From contig CATKHK010000002.1 of NCBI GenBank assembly GCA_949751835.1, positions 186,001-250,000 of the forward strand: a DNA stretch of 64,000 nucleotides, read 5' to 3'. The stretch is from Blepharisma japonicum (taxonomy: Eukaryota; Ciliophora; Heterotrichea; Heterotrichida; Blepharismidae). The notes below the pieces were generated by a model. That model searched no databases. It had not been told where the DNA came from and saw only the letters and a list, made by a program, of their open reading frames with translations. Made by a program: the position numbers and the translations under genes. Below, in pieces: positions 31,040-42,921 of the stretch (the first letter of the stretch is position 1; every line of letters starts with the position of its first letter).

Positions 31040-34000
31040 ATGACATTAAATGCTTGGATTTCATCAAGTATTCTTCAAATTAATAAACTTAATATAATGA
31101 AATTACATGAAGACGCACATATCGAGAACTTGAACGTTCTTTCCATGCCAGACCAAGAAAACCTGAAAATCACCCGAGAAATCAAAACCAATGCGTTTGA
31201 TATTTTTTGTTTAGTCCTAGAGCAAAGCCAAAAGAAAAGTTCGAAGCTGAGAAAATATATTAGTTTTCTTATAACTTGGCTTCAGACAATACAAGTGATT
31301 ACATTACTTTATTACCCCAACATGAATATTAAAGAATGAAGTTCATATGCATTATTTTGACAGTGATTATCGTATACAAGATTTGATCCCATCATTATGC
31401 AGCTAAATGCTTATCTTTATTCTTTAATTTTCGCTTCAATTATTTGTATTTTACCGATTGTATATTTTATCTTTCTTATGATTGCAAAAAGAAGAAATGA
31501 GGAAAGAGAGTTTAGTTTTATTGATTTACTTATAATAACACCAGTTTTGCTTATTACAAGATACTTTTATATCCCGGTGCTATGCTTGGTAGTTGTAGGA
31601 TTTAAATATTTGCCTAAGGGTAATGATACTTATATGGAAGAATATGATGAAGAAAGAGATATGACTCATCTTTATTTGTCAAGCCTCCTTATTGCTTTGA
31701 GTATTACTGTTACTTTGTTAGCAGTGGCGAAAGAGCTGTTTTTGATTGATATAAGGCATTATAAAGGCTCTGGAGCATATTCCAAGTCATCTGGGAGGAT
31801 AAATGTGGTTAGACTTTTGGCTCAAAATTTTCAGGTTTTAGGGTATTATTTTATATTTTCTGAATATTTACAAATTTATTACGTCTTGACTATTGCAATG
31901 TGGTGCTTTATTTCTTATTTATTTTCTTATAGAATGCCTTATTATGAAATTAATTCAAACCTCACTCATAGTGCTTTAGCCTTCATAATAGCGTTTAGTG
32001 CTTTAGCATTTTTGATATCTCTGAGCACATCAAGCTCAGTTTCTATCTCTTTAATTATTTTTGTATCTCCAATGATTTTCAGTCTTCAATATAAGCTTAC
32101 GCATTGGCTGTATAAAAGATATGAAAAAATCCCTGAGGAATTGTCAAAAATTTCTCCATGGAGGTGTGAACTTTATATGAGAAAAGATTTATTAACAAAC
32201 TCATTGGATGTTTTAAAGACATTTGAAGTATTTATGAGGCAGCCAGCAATTTATAAGTCAAAAATTATCCATATATTTCTCAGTTATTATTGCTATGGTG
32301 TTTCCAAAGACTCAATAAAAGCCAGGCTGATTTTATATTTAGCAAAAGATCTTCACTCATCATTTGATGAAAGTTTACAGGAGAAATTATGCAAAAGCCT
32401 AATTGAAAGAGAAACAAGTGCAGATAATGACACATATAGGTATCTCAACTTTATAAAATCATTTTTAAAGACTACAGAAATGGACAAAACCACATGCTTT
32501 CTGTTGCAAAAAGTATGAAAAGAGCTTTTAAGACCTAAGCCTCCAATACGAGCAATACAACCACTCATTAAAACTCTTAATAAAAACCTAAAAATCCTGA
32601 GAGACCAGTACCACAATTTAATTAAGGCAAATAATAAAAATATAGAGTCAAATTTACAGCTTGGCTCATTGATGAATAATTTGTTGAATTTATCAGAAAA
32701 AGGCGAATATTACACCTCTGTAGGAATGGATTTATGGAAAGACCAAAGCCGCAATAGAGGCTTAGGACTAAATCCTTATAACCCCAGTGCTTGTGTAATA
32801 TTAGCAAACTGCTATAATAAAATATCAATCCGTATAGAATACGCTAATCGGAGAGCAATAAATGCACTTAACTGCAGTTATTCTGCCCTTATTGGCTCAA
32901 AGTTCACTGATTTATTTCCCACTTGCTATGAAAATTTCCATAAAACCTATCTAAAAAAATTTGTGTCTGGGGCAGATATAAAACTGCAGCTTCCCCCTAT
33001 ATTTTTTATAAAAAATCTTGCAGGCCATTTAATACCAATTCATGGTGTTTTGACAGTGGATTCTCTCAATGGGTCGAGATTTTTAATATTTGTTTTCCAA
33101 GCTAATGAGGAGTTTTTAACATCAGCTCTTGTGAAAATGAATGCAACTGTCCAAGGTTGCACTGAGTCTTTTCCACAGCTATTAAATATAGATAAAACCG
33201 TTGTAGAGAAAAACGATTTTTCGAAGCATATTCCTGTACTAAAAGCATTGGTAAAATCTTATCATACTCCTATGTATTGCAGAAATAATATATTTATAAT
33301 ATCTATAAAAACACAAATTTTTGATGTGGATTATGCTGTTTTTATTGCACTGGATGGAAAAAGTGAAGTCCATAAATGAGAAGCTGAGCATATTGATAAG
33401 GATAACTGAGATTTTGATAAAAGAGCTGACTCACGCATTTCTATGAGCACAATTGAAGAGTCACATATAGGAAAAAGCATAGCCTCGGAGCATCAGCAGT
33501 CGTTAGAGAGCAAGATAAAAGGGTATTCTAGCAGCTATTTGGATGATATCTCTGAAGAAACTTCTAAACAAGAAGACGAAATCCCTAAAACTGGAAATAA
33601 CAAATCAATAGCTTCTACAATAGTGTCCTCCTCCAAAAGCGCACTTATAAATCAGCACTTTGCCCTTAAAACTTCTGTAAAATCAAATGCACGGAATTTA
33701 AAAATCACCTTGATTCTAGCTGTAATAACTATTTAGACATTTATTTTTATAATGATCAACCTAGGTTTCGCAATTTTTTATGAAATCACAGTTTCCACTG
33801 CCACAACTGCAAGTGAGCTCGAAAATTATTTAGTTGATAGAACTTATCACATTTTAACTGTAAGCCAATTTGCTAGGTTTATTGATCTAAAGTCTCGAGG
33901 TTTAACTTTTTGAGACATGAATACATTAAGAGGATTTTTTCTTTTATTTGCTGACTATATGACAACAGATTATGAAAAAACCCAGAATAATTTTGATACT

Positions 34001-35326
34001 TTTATGTCTTCTGACTATAAAAATCAATATACAAATAATTATGCTCCGATGATTGAAAGAATCAGCCCTGGAGAGCCTAGAGAAGTTAAAGAAAATATGT
34101 TCAACGCCCTACTGCTTATGAGAGGGTATATGCTTTCAGTTGCTGCAAGAATGACGACAGAAGATTTATTTTTGGATAGCGACGATGATTTATATAATAC
34201 TTATTGGCTGGGAAGCAAAAAATTGATTAATTATTTGCATCATGTTCAAGAGTTATATCATAAAAATATTGATATTCAGTTAGAACAACTAAGCATAGCT
34301 TTTACAATTTTTGTGTTAATTTTATCTGTCATGATAGCCTGCGCATTATTAATCATGACTTGAAAACTGCTCATACTGCAAAAAGCCTATGCTAAAATAT
34401 GAACCATTATCCTCACTAACCCAAAAGATGCTATTATAGAAAAATATACCAGTGTAAATGATAGGCTAGAGTCAATACATTTTATTGACACAGTTAATGC
34501 CAGAATTGGGCCTGATGATGTTACTGAGCATGAGCAGAAAGATTTTCATATTATTAATATTTGGAAAAGATTAATTATTACTTATTCCATATTTGGGCTT
34601 GCCACCATATTTTATGTATGCATGCTATATTATTTTCCAGTTAAATTGTGTAGTGATTTATATGAATTTCGGCACGAATTTTTGATGGGCTGTGTAAGAA
34701 GTAGAGAAACCTTAATTGGATTATGAAGCGCAGCAAAAGAAATACCTTTACTAAGTACTAATTATAGCTTGCATAATATTTTGGTAGACCATTATTATGA
34801 AGGATATTTCATTCAAGAATTTAATGAAAATTTAGAAAATGCGCTAGATAATGATTATTATATTCAGTCGTTATTTACAGATAGCAAAATTAATCCTTCT
34901 CATTCTACAATTAACATTTTATTTGATTCTGTAAATAAATCCGGTATCACTACCCATGGTTTGCAAGAAGCTCTTATTTATTTTCATACAGAACTAACAG
35001 AATCTGCTTCAAATCAGTGAAATGATGATGTAATCCGAGAGATCCAGATATCGCTTGGTGATTTGTATGATATTTTGAATGCATTTGGACTGCTGATTGA
35101 TTCAGGGCTAAAAGATCTGATAAATAGTATAGATCGTCAGGAAGCCTTTGCGCTTGCGATGATGTACAGCTTATGTGTGGTAGCTTTACTTATTTTAATT
35201 TTTTTAGGAATCCCCAGTATTAAATCGATGGAAGCTTCGATTTTGGAAACTTGGAAATTTTCACATACGTTTTCTTTAGAAACCACAAGACTAATGTTTA
35301 TAAAAAATGGAAAAATTTTAACATAA
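31040..35326 (+). CDS. Large multi-pass membrane protein with PAS domain (ciliate TmcB-like)
   Basis: This is a 1423-aa protein from two exons (31040-33721, 33737-35326) with a 15-nt intron at 33722-33736. Many TGA codons are Trp. The N-terminal 400 residues carry a cluster of hydrophobic helices. Residues about 585-700 look like a PAS sensor domain (ISIRIEYANRRAINAL, LIGSKFTDLFP). An acidic Ser-rich linker follows, then two further membrane segments flanking an ectodomain-like helical region (exon 2), and a last TM near the C-terminus. This order (multi-TM, PAS, linker, TM-ectodomain-TM) recalls the expanded ciliate TmcB/PAS membrane families of unknown function. It may be a receptor or channel-like sensor; ligand and output are unknown. 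Confidence 0.78.
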
Positions 35327-35449
35327 GTATTCGAAACTATGATTTTCAATAAGAGAAAGCTTAAAGAGCGCTAGGCATTATTTTCAGGTATATTTTGAAT
35401 TGCTAAAATATATGGGTAAATAGTTATAATAGCGAAAATTTATTAAATG

Positions 35450-36679
35450 TTAATACAATGAAATCCACATTATTTTTCCATCTTTTGTGGCAATATAAAA
35501 AACATTTGAATCCACATCTGCGGTTTCAATTTCGACATGTAAATCGACAGAACTAACTTCTCAAAAATCACTATTATAAAGTCTATATATCTTTTACTCT
35601 ATTTCCCCCTTAGAACTCAGTACAGCAATTAGTTTATTCTTATTAATTTGAATCATTTTAATATAAGAAATCAGAATTTTCTTTTTCTCATCACAAGCTT
35701 TTTCATTATAAAGCTCCATAAAATTCAATCCTTCTATTATGGCTGGCTCAATATAAAATTGTTGCAAAATTTCTATTCTTTCAATATGCATTTTAACTAA
35801 AACTCTTCCGTTTTTATATAAATTCACTGCATATAAAAGCTCATTATCAACTATAAAGTCAGTAACTTTCATATTCTCCATATTAATATCAATTTTTTTC
35901 TGAGCATTCATTTTGACGAAAAGCATACGACTTTTAACTGATTCATTTTCATCGCTCCAGCAAATTCCTATAATAAAATCTTCATATAAGCTGCTTGAAA
36001 TAGGAGATTTAAAACAGGCTCGGTTTTTCTCATGATTCATCTTTATAATATCAAAATCAAAAATATCGCATTGGATTTCTCCACAGCAGAACATAGAAAT
36101 TCTATTAAAAACAGGTACTGCATAAGCACTGTCTAAATCTCCACCATTTAGCATGCAAGACCATATGTAGATATTCCCGTAAGTCGTAAGTACACATATT
36201 TTATTTTCTTTGCATTTTAGGCCAACTAATGCTTCTCTGCTATTAATAGTTCCTATTTCATTAATTTCCCTCATAGTTTCTATATCCCACACCTTTATAA
36301 CATTTAAACTTTCTACTTCTCCATTTTCTCTTATCAAAGACTTTGAGCATGATGCCAGAAGTAGCCTTCTATATATGCCTGCTATTTTTTCAGTACTATC
36401 CTCCTTTATTAGCATAAACGTAATATCAGTTATATGCTCAGTCAATGTATGACTGACAGGTGCTTTTCAAGTATTAGTAATAACCAAAATATCATTAACG
36501 AATGATCATATATTAATCAAACACATTCCAAGCTCTGGAGCATGCAAACTTGCTATCACATTTGTGCTTCCTCCTGGGTTTGAGCAATATAAAAGTTTAG
36601 AAAAATGAGGACTGTAGCTGTTTGAGATTTTTGGAGGCTTAAACAGGTGCGGCTTTTCTCTACTTTTTGTGCAGCCCAT
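35450..36679 (-). CDS. WD40/beta-propeller-like protein with MGC N-terminus
   Basis: This is a 404-aa product of two exons (35598-36679, 35450-35582) separated by a 15-nt intron (35583-35597) that itself carries the TAA ending the longer frame. Splicing adds 44 residues (LYNSDFWEVSS ... IATKDGKIMWISLY) that complete a repeat-like blade, good evidence that the intron is real. Repeats such as LNVIKVWDIETMREI and TTYGNIYIWSC look like degenerate WD40 blades. The N-terminus MGCTKS has Gly2/Cys3, as in dually acylated membrane-anchored proteins. No specific family is recognised. The protein may be a membrane-tethered scaffold, which is inference. Confidence 0.75.
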
Positions 36680-36767
36680 CTTAAGTCAGTGTATTTAAAA
36701 TGCTTAAATTTGTCTTATTATAAAGTAAATTAAGTATTAAATCTGCATAATAAAAATATAAAAACAA

Positions 36768-38069
36768 ATGATTATCATTTTATTAGGACTGGCTTCTCTT
36801 GTATCTAGTCATGATGATATTGAATTTTCTTTATTTATCTCAACTTTCTATGATGAATCTAAGCCTGCTGATGTGTTAGAAAACAGCGATGTCCAGCAAA
36901 AATGGATTTCAGTGTTTGAAGATGAAGAAATCGATGCTTCTTCTTTTAAAAGATTTTTTATTTGGACTGAAGGTGCACAACGTAATATAACTGTTAAAGT
37001 GAAATCATTAGAAAGCACTTTGAAGGTTTTTCTTTCTGAAGATCCTCAGAGTAACCTTGAAACACAGCATGACCAAATGGTAATATCTCTTTGCAATCAT
37101 GGAGTAGAAACTTTTACAATCAATTTTCAGTGCCTCTCAGATTCCACTAATACAGCCAGTTTTGAAATATTTGACGGTGAAGAAACCTATGACTTTGAAT
37201 TCGTCAAAGTCTGCAAATCAGGTGTAAGGGATGATTTGATGATTTATTTTGGAGAAGATTTAGATGATGAAGATACTGTTGTAGACGAAGGAACAGTTAA
37301 AGAAGAATGGAGAGATGGGAAAAAAGAAATTGATGGCAGAGATGTGATGTTTAGTCTTTATATTGACTTGGGATCACAACTGCTGCAAGAAATTGAGATA
37401 AAAACAGATCTCAAATACAAGCTGAGAGGATCAGCAGTCAATCTCCACTTTCTTATGCCAGAGCAAAAAATCATGAATTTCTTGTTTTTAGAGCCAGGTT
37501 CCGGGCTTGTTGAAGTGATTTTACATATAAATCCATACAACTCAGTGTTATTTAAATGATACCAAAATGTCCCACAAACAAGCAAAATCAACCCAAGCAC
37601 ATTAGGTATAGGAACTGCACCTATGGTTAATGACATTGTATCAGAAGGAAAAGTCAACGATCAATATGCCCCACTTTACGTGGCAAGCAATGTATATTGG
37701 ACAAATTTTTATATTACCCACAAAACGCCTATGAAAATAGGAACTCCAAAGCTAACCACAAACCAGCATATTTTGCAGCCTGAGATAGTTTATGGTTCTA
37801 AAGACATCGGTCCAAATCCCTCACTTTTTGAGCTTCGTTATAGATGTATAAATGATGGAAGAGCTGAGGTAAAAATCACAATCCCAGTAAAAGACTCTAC
37901 TGTGGTCGAATTTGATGTTTTAAAGGTGTGTATGAAACCAAAAATAAAAATCCAAAAAGAATCCAGCAATTTTTCTATTTTTATGATTGGAGGGCTATTC
38001 TCTGTGATGGCGATGATTGCATATGTGCTAGTTACAAAGAAAAAGCTATTTAAGCTGCTGATTAGCTAA
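36768..38069 (+). CDS. Hypothetical type I membrane protein, 433 aa
   Basis: The frame is open from ATG at 36768 to TAA 38067-38069 with one TGA-Trp (37557-37559). It has a hydrophobic signal peptide (IIILLGLASLVSS, residues 2-14), an acidic lumenal or extracellular region of about 395 residues rich in beta strands, and a single TM near the C-terminus (SIFMIGGLFSVMAMIAYVLV) followed by a short basic tail KKKLFKLL. Two internally similar halves may exist: each has a segment ending FEFVKVCK / FDVLKVCMK. No known domain is recognised. It is probably a surface or endomembrane glycoprotein. Confidence 0.75.
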
Positions 38070-38115
38070 TAGACAAATGATTATTAGGCAAAATTAAATA
38101 AAATAAAAATTGTGG

Positions 38116-38604
38116 CTATTTATGTCTATTTCTGTAGATATCTTTTCGGTGCTTTATTTCATCAATTAAATTAACAGAGCCTTCACTAATATTGCTAGAA
38201 AGCGATCTGTGATGAAAATGCCTTTTTCTAGGCATACATTGAGTGCTTTTGTCAGCCCATCTTCTATCACTTTTGTCTATTGACTTTTCATATTTATTTA
38301 AATATCTTCTTCCGTGATAATTTTCTGATGGCATAATCTCGAACCAAGTATCAAAAGTTGTATCTTTTTGGGTAAAAAAACTCTGTCTCAAATTATTCCT
38401 ATCTTCTATATTGCTTTTATCATTTTCACATGTAGTAATCCTTGAGCTATAATCTTTACCTTTTAAAATTTCTAGTAAACTCAGCTCTTTAAAAGCTTTT
38501 TCTTGGAAAATTGCGTCATAATCGCTTTTTTCGTCATTAAATTCAAAAGTTTGCTCTCTTTCTCCACAGGTTCCACAAAATTTATTACCAATAGATGATC
38601 CCAT
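38116..38604 (-). CDS. Hypothetical protein with N-myristoylation-like start, 162 aa
   Basis: The frame runs from ATG at 38604 to TAG 38116-38118. The N-terminus MGSSIGNKFCGTCG fits the N-myristoylation consensus (G2, S at position 6 replaced by G) with nearby Cys for palmitoylation. The rest is charged and low in hydrophobics, with a basic His/Arg-rich stretch near 130-140 (RKRHFHHRS). No domain is recognised. It lies 11 bases downstream of the polo-like kinase stop codon's far side, in the same orientation. Confidence 0.7.
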   Translation of the reverse strand: MGSSIGNKFCGTCGEREQTFEFNDEKSDYDAIFQEKAFKELSLLEILKGKDYSSRITTCENDKSNIEDRNNLRQSFFTQKDTTFDTWFEIMPSENYHGRRYLNKYEKSIDKSDRRWADKSTQCMPRKRHFHHRSLSSNISEGSVNLIDEIKHRKDIYRNRHK

Positions 38605-38615
38605 TTAAATATTAT

Positions 38616-40394
38616 CTAAGAAGGGCTGCCTGTGCCGCCTGTGACTTGCCCGTTCATCATATAATTAAGGATGTCCCGGGTGTATTTAAGCCTTTTTGCC
38701 ATTTCTCCATGGGTGCTTTCTAGAGCTTCTGCAAGAGGAATTGTGACCCTTTCAGCCCTTTTATTGACATAAGTCACTACTTTTTCTTCACTCGACAAGA
38801 TTACTTCAGTTTGGTCTTGGAAACTAACCTGAACTATCTTATTGGATAACCGGAATAAAATTGCCCGCTTGGTTCTCATCCATTTTTTTACATAAGGAGG
38901 TGGGTTTTCGTTAGAAAAATGAAGTTCTTGGGCTACTGGAGCGTCACCTTCTGCTTCCAAATAGTTTTTAAAATGCTGCAGCAAAGCGACTTTTTTGTGT
39001 AGGCTTTTAGGATAATTATCCAAGGAATAAGAAAAAGTGATGTCTCTTCTATCAGTTGTCCTCTCAACATAATAAAACTGTGTTGCATTAGGCTCAATTA
39101 TAATTTTACATGAGTCATTAAAATAGACTCCTGCACATCCATTCGACAAAACGTACCCTAGTCCATACTTGCTCGAATAATCCACCCATTTTTTAACCCA
39201 AATGTTCTGAGTTGTGGGCTCATTTTTAGCTTTAATTGAGGCCACTTCAGTTACTTTGGGAGACAATGTTCTTTGGGTGTTTTCAATTGAGGTTCGTGTC
39301 CCATGAGTTTTTGGTCTTAAAGAAGCTGCCATATCTCTTGGAGAAGTTGCAGTTAAGGTGTTACGAGATATTCGTAAAGGTGCAGTATCAATGGTTGGCT
39401 GCTGTTGGGTGCCCATTGATGAAGGCAAAAACTGTTTAATATACTTATCAGAAGGAGGGACTGCAAGTGTACTAATAGGTAAAAACTGCGGGATTGAATG
39501 CCCCATATGAAAAAAATCATGCTCCAATATTTCATCAAGAGTTGGCCTTCTCGAAGGCTCAGTCCTCAAAATTCGGGTAATTAGGCTTCTTGCTTGTTCT
39601 GATATTCTAACTGTATCAGGAAAGGAATAAGCGTTCATTTTGATTAAGTTGTATGTCTTCTTTACATCATTAGTCTCAAAAGGTGGCTTTCCTATAAGTA
39701 ATGTAAACAAAATTACCCCAAATGACCATATATCGACTTCATAGCTGTGCCCTTCTTTGCCGTCTAAAATTTCAGGTGCAATGTAATTTGGGGTACCACA
39801 GATAGTTTTTCTCATCTGGCCATCATATTCTAGCTTGCTTGCGAGGCCAAAGTCGCCTAGTTTTAATTCCATCTTTTCGCTAATAAATAAATTCCCGATT
39901 TTTAGGTCTCTATGAATTACTTTTTTTTGATGCAAGTATTTTAATGCTGAAATTATTTGAATTGAATAACACTGAACTTCAAGTTCGGTCAGCCTTTTGC
40001 GGCGCCTCAGAAGCTCACTCATTGTTTGGTTTGGACAAAGTTCTAGCAAAATATACACATTTTCATTGTCTTCAAAAAAATGTTCAAAACCGACTATATT
40101 TGCATGCCGCAAAGAGCGATGAATTTTTATTTCTGACATTAATTTCTGCTTAGCTCGGGATTTGGTAAGCGAAGCTTTTACAACTACTTTTCCAGCGTAG
40201 ACTTTGCGGGTTTCCAAACTTGTGAACTCATAGACCCTGGCAAAGCCTCCTTTACCCAAGAATTTTCCTTTGGAATATCTTCTTATGGTCACTTCGCCGC
40301 TTGGTTTTACGATTTGTTCTTCAATAATTCCTTCATTGTTGGTAGAGTCTTTTGAGGTTGATTTTCTTGCTGATGATCTGGAGCTTAAAGCCAT
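38616..40394 (-). CDS. PLK: Polo-like kinase
   Basis: This is a 592-aa Ser/Thr kinase. The kinase domain spans about 36-292: glycine loop LGKGGFARVYE, Lys in AGKVVVKA, HRDLKIGNLF, DFGLASK, and activation loop TICGTPNYIAPE with the phosphorylatable Thr. The C-terminal region (about 395-585) resembles paired polo boxes: VKKWVDYSSKYGLGYVLSNG is a classic polo-box 1 start, and YVKKWMRTKRAILFRLSN marks the second. It is a single exon ending TAG. Polo-like kinases control mitosis, cytokinesis and centriole or basal body duplication. Length matches animal PLK1 (about 600 aa). Start ATG at 40394 is preceded by a TATAATAG context. Confidence 0.96.
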   Translation of the reverse strand: MALSSRSSARKSTSKDSTNNEGIIEEQIVKPSGEVTIRRYSKGKFLGKGGFARVYEFTSLETRKVYAGKVVVKASLTKSRAKQKLMSEIKIHRSLRHANIVGFEHFFEDNENVYILLELCPNQTMSELLRRRKRLTELEVQCYSIQIISALKYLHQKKVIHRDLKIGNLFISEKMELKLGDFGLASKLEYDGQMRKTICGTPNYIAPEILDGKEGHSYEVDIWSFGVILFTLLIGKPPFETNDVKKTYNLIKMNAYSFPDTVRISEQARSLITRILRTEPSRRPTLDEILEHDFFHMGHSIPQFLPISTLAVPPSDKYIKQFLPSSMGTQQQPTIDTAPLRISRNTLTATSPRDMAASLRPKTHGTRTSIENTQRTLSPKVTEVASIKAKNEPTTQNIWVKKWVDYSSKYGLGYVLSNGCAGVYFNDSCKIIIEPNATQFYYVERTTDRRDITFSYSLDNYPKSLHKKVALLQHFKNYLEAEGDAPVAQELHFSNENPPPYVKKWMRTKRAILFRLSNKIVQVSFQDQTEVILSSEEKVVTYVNKRAERVTIPLAEALESTHGEMAKRLKYTRDILNYMMNGQVTGGTGSPS

Positions 40395-40750
40395 CTATTA
40401 TAACTATAATTAATAGGAATGAAAGAATGGAAGCTTTGAAGTATTGGATATGTGCAAATATTTAAGGAAAGCAGATAATGATTATTTTAATAGCCAAAAG
40501 TATTATTAAGTGATTTTTATAGATTATTGCAGTATATTAGATTTATAAAATAAAAAAATAATTTGAGGAATTTTAAATTAGGCTTAACAAAATTAAGACT
40601 AAAATGATGAAAATAATTTAAATAAAATTTCTTTAGCTTAACTTTGGTATCTATAATAAATCTTAGGCAATTTGAAAGTTATAGTCCAAGTAAAATTATG
40701 TTGCAAATAATTTTTTAAATAATAGCTTGCTTTTAGATTTATATTTAAAT
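40395..40750. other. Intergenic, no gene seen
   Basis: This 356-base AT-rich spacer lies between divergent genes (PLK and the MGC-start protein). A 61-codon minus-strand frame lies opposite the first exon of the next gene and is a shadow. Confidence 0.55.
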
Positions 40751-41221
40751 ATGGGCTGTGGCACAAGCAATACAAAAAGAAGCAACTCAATTCGACAAAT
40801 GGTGAGGAATATTTAGTCTGCACCTAAATTTCACATAAAGATAATGAACCCCAAGAACAACCAACTTGCAGAGTTTGACATTCCTACTAATTACGAGGTT
40901 ATGCCTCTGCCTACAGTTATGAATTTATTGAGTTTTGATAAAAACCAAGGCGATTATGTGAAGGCAAACTTTATATCAATCTACAATGCAAAGGAAGACA
41001 GATACGAATATTTTGTACAGCAGCTGCTGGGAGTTGAAGTGGAAAAAGAAAAGCCTTATGATGGCAAAATTTGGGTTGTTTATATCAATGGCAAAAAATC
41101 TAACTGGGATGAGGTATGTGAATCAGATCAAACTGTTGCAATTACAGATGAAATTTTTTGGAGATTCCAAGACTTAAATGAGAATCTTCCTCTAGTTACA
41201 GCGACAAGCATCAGTAGTTAA
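40751..41221 (+). CDS. Small conserved-looking protein with MGC N-terminus, 151 aa
   Basis: Two exons (40751-40801, 40817-41221) are joined across a 15-nt intron at 40802-40816. A start at 40844 would miss the first 26 residues. The restored N-terminus MGCGTSNTKRSNS is an acylation-type sequence (Gly2, Cys3, basic cluster). The body (residues 30-145) has a mixed alpha/beta pattern (YEVMPLPTVMNLLSF, GKIWVVYINGKKSNWDEV). No family is recognised. The intron's 5' site is GTGAGG, the only non-GTA donor in the window. Confidence 0.75.
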
Positions 41222-41466
41222 ATAAGTATAAAGTTTATTGCGAAATATTAGAGAAATAAAATTAATCCCTTAAAAGGCAGGAGAATAATTAGAAAAGGCT
41301 ATATACTCAAAGGTATATTTAATTTCTAATACATTATCACTGCAGTAAGGGATCTTATCTTAAAATTAGTTTCCAGCTCTCTCTGAGATTGCCAATGATT
41401 CGCTAAATATTTATTTACTTTTCATATTATAAAGGCATTTAGCTTTAGCAAAATTCTAATTTAAAA

Positions 41467-42135
41467 ATGAAAAATCCAAATGAATTCAAACTTGATGATT
41501 ATGAACAATCAGCAGAAGAATTTGAAAAATATGTCAATGCTCTTTCAAAGAAAAATCCTGTAAATGCGCAGAATTCTGAGCTGAAAACTGCTGTGTCTAA
41601 TTATTTAACTCATTGTAGGCATGAAGAAAGCAGCGATATGATGATACTCTCAGGGATTCTTAGAGCTTTGCGCAACTGAGGTGCAACTCCAGAGCAGAAA
41701 TCTGAAAACGACCAGCTTTATCAAATCCAAAGTAAATTGGCTTTACTTTGCCAAAAACAGTCAGAATTCAATATTCAGCTACAAAGGCTAAATGGCCAAT
41801 TATCAGCTTTACAAGAGCTGAAAGACTTAAAAACAAGAGAATCTTTAGGATTTGAAAGTGAGGATGAAGTTGATCAAAGGATCAACTCTTTAGCTTTAAA
41901 AATTTCGCAGAACTTGCAGGAAGGGAAAGCTTCAGAAAACCCTCGAAATTTCCAGGAAATGGAAAAATTAAAATCACTAAGGAACAAAGCTAAAGATGTC
42001 CAAGCAGTAAAAGAAGAAATAGAGGCTGTCCTCAATGAAAAATTATCAGTGGAGTCGTTTTTGAAGGATACTGCTGAAGACTATAAAAGTTTGAAAGTTC
42101 GTGAAAAATTTTTATTAAATAATAGTAATCCATAA
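41467..42135 (+). CDS. Coiled-coil protein, 222 aa
   Basis: The frame is open from ATG at 41467 to TAA 42133-42135 with a TGA-Trp at 41677-41679 (RALRNWGATP). The N-terminal 70 residues are compact helices; residues 85-215 form an extended coiled coil (LALLCQKQSEFNIQLQRLNG, RINSLALKISQNLQEG). No family is recognised, though HAUS or intraflagellar-type small coiled-coil proteins have similar layouts. The stop codon overlaps the next gene's start: the sequence TAATG holds both. Confidence 0.75.
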
Positions 42136-42921
42136 TGAAATCTTATGAAATTACAAAATGAGCAAAAATCTTTCAAAGAGCGAAAGTTCCTGAACCTTAT
42201 TTGTCAGCAAAATGAATAATAGATAAAGGAGAATGCTATAGTAGACAGCAAAGTAATAGAAACTCAGAAATGATGCATTCAAGATTAAGACATAAACCAA
42301 TTCAATACATTCTTGGGGATACTTACTTTATGGGAAACAGAATTCTTGTTAAACAGCCAGTCTTGATCCCAAGAATAGAAACAGAAAAACTCTGCGAGCT
42401 AATCCTAGAAGAAATGAAAAACAAGCAGCCTTTTAAATTTCTCGAAATAGGCTGTGGTAGTGGCTGCATTTCAATATCCCTCTGCAAAGTAACCCTAATT
42501 ATAGAACTCGAATTGTGAAGGGGTTGCTATTGACATCTCCCAGCATGCAGTTTCCCTTACAAAGAAAAATGCAGAATTAGTTCTAGGGAAAAAATGGTTT
42601 AAAAAATTATCAGTTTATGAATCCGATATGTACAAATTTTCTCCTGGAAATAAATTTGACTTGATTGTAAGTAATCCTCCTTATATTCCTTCAGCTATGA
42701 TAAATGGGCTAGAAAAACAAGTAAAACTGTGAGAAGATAATAGGGCTTTAGATGGAGGAGATGATGGGTTCAATTATGTGGAGTTTATTATGAAGCAAGA
42801 TTGAGTAAAAAAGAATGGAGAATTGTGGTTTGAGATAGATTCAAGTCATAAAGACAAAGTGGAGGGAGAGTATATAGAAGATATATTTGGGAGGTGTAGG
42901 TATTTAAAAATAAAGAAATAG
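42135..42921 (+). CDS. HEMK1: PrmC/HemK-type glutamine methyltransferase
   Basis: This is a 256-aa SAM-dependent methyltransferase from exons 42135-42488 and 42505-42921, with a 16-nt intron 42489-42504. The SAM site FLEIGCGSGCISISL and the catalytic VSNPPYIP motif identify the PrmC/HemK family, which methylates the GGQ glutamine of class I release factors. The N-terminal helical domain contains RLRHKPIQYILGD, the family's conserved linker (KPIQYI). Several Trp are TGA. The start overlaps the upstream stop by one base. Release-factor maintenance is of special interest in an organism with only two stop codons. Organelle or cytosolic targeting is not clear; no presequence is seen. Confidence 0.92.

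Noticed and set aside
40638-40823. 61-codon minus-strand frame
   Set aside because: Antisense to the first exon of the MGC-start gene, which is supported by a clean 15-nt intron.
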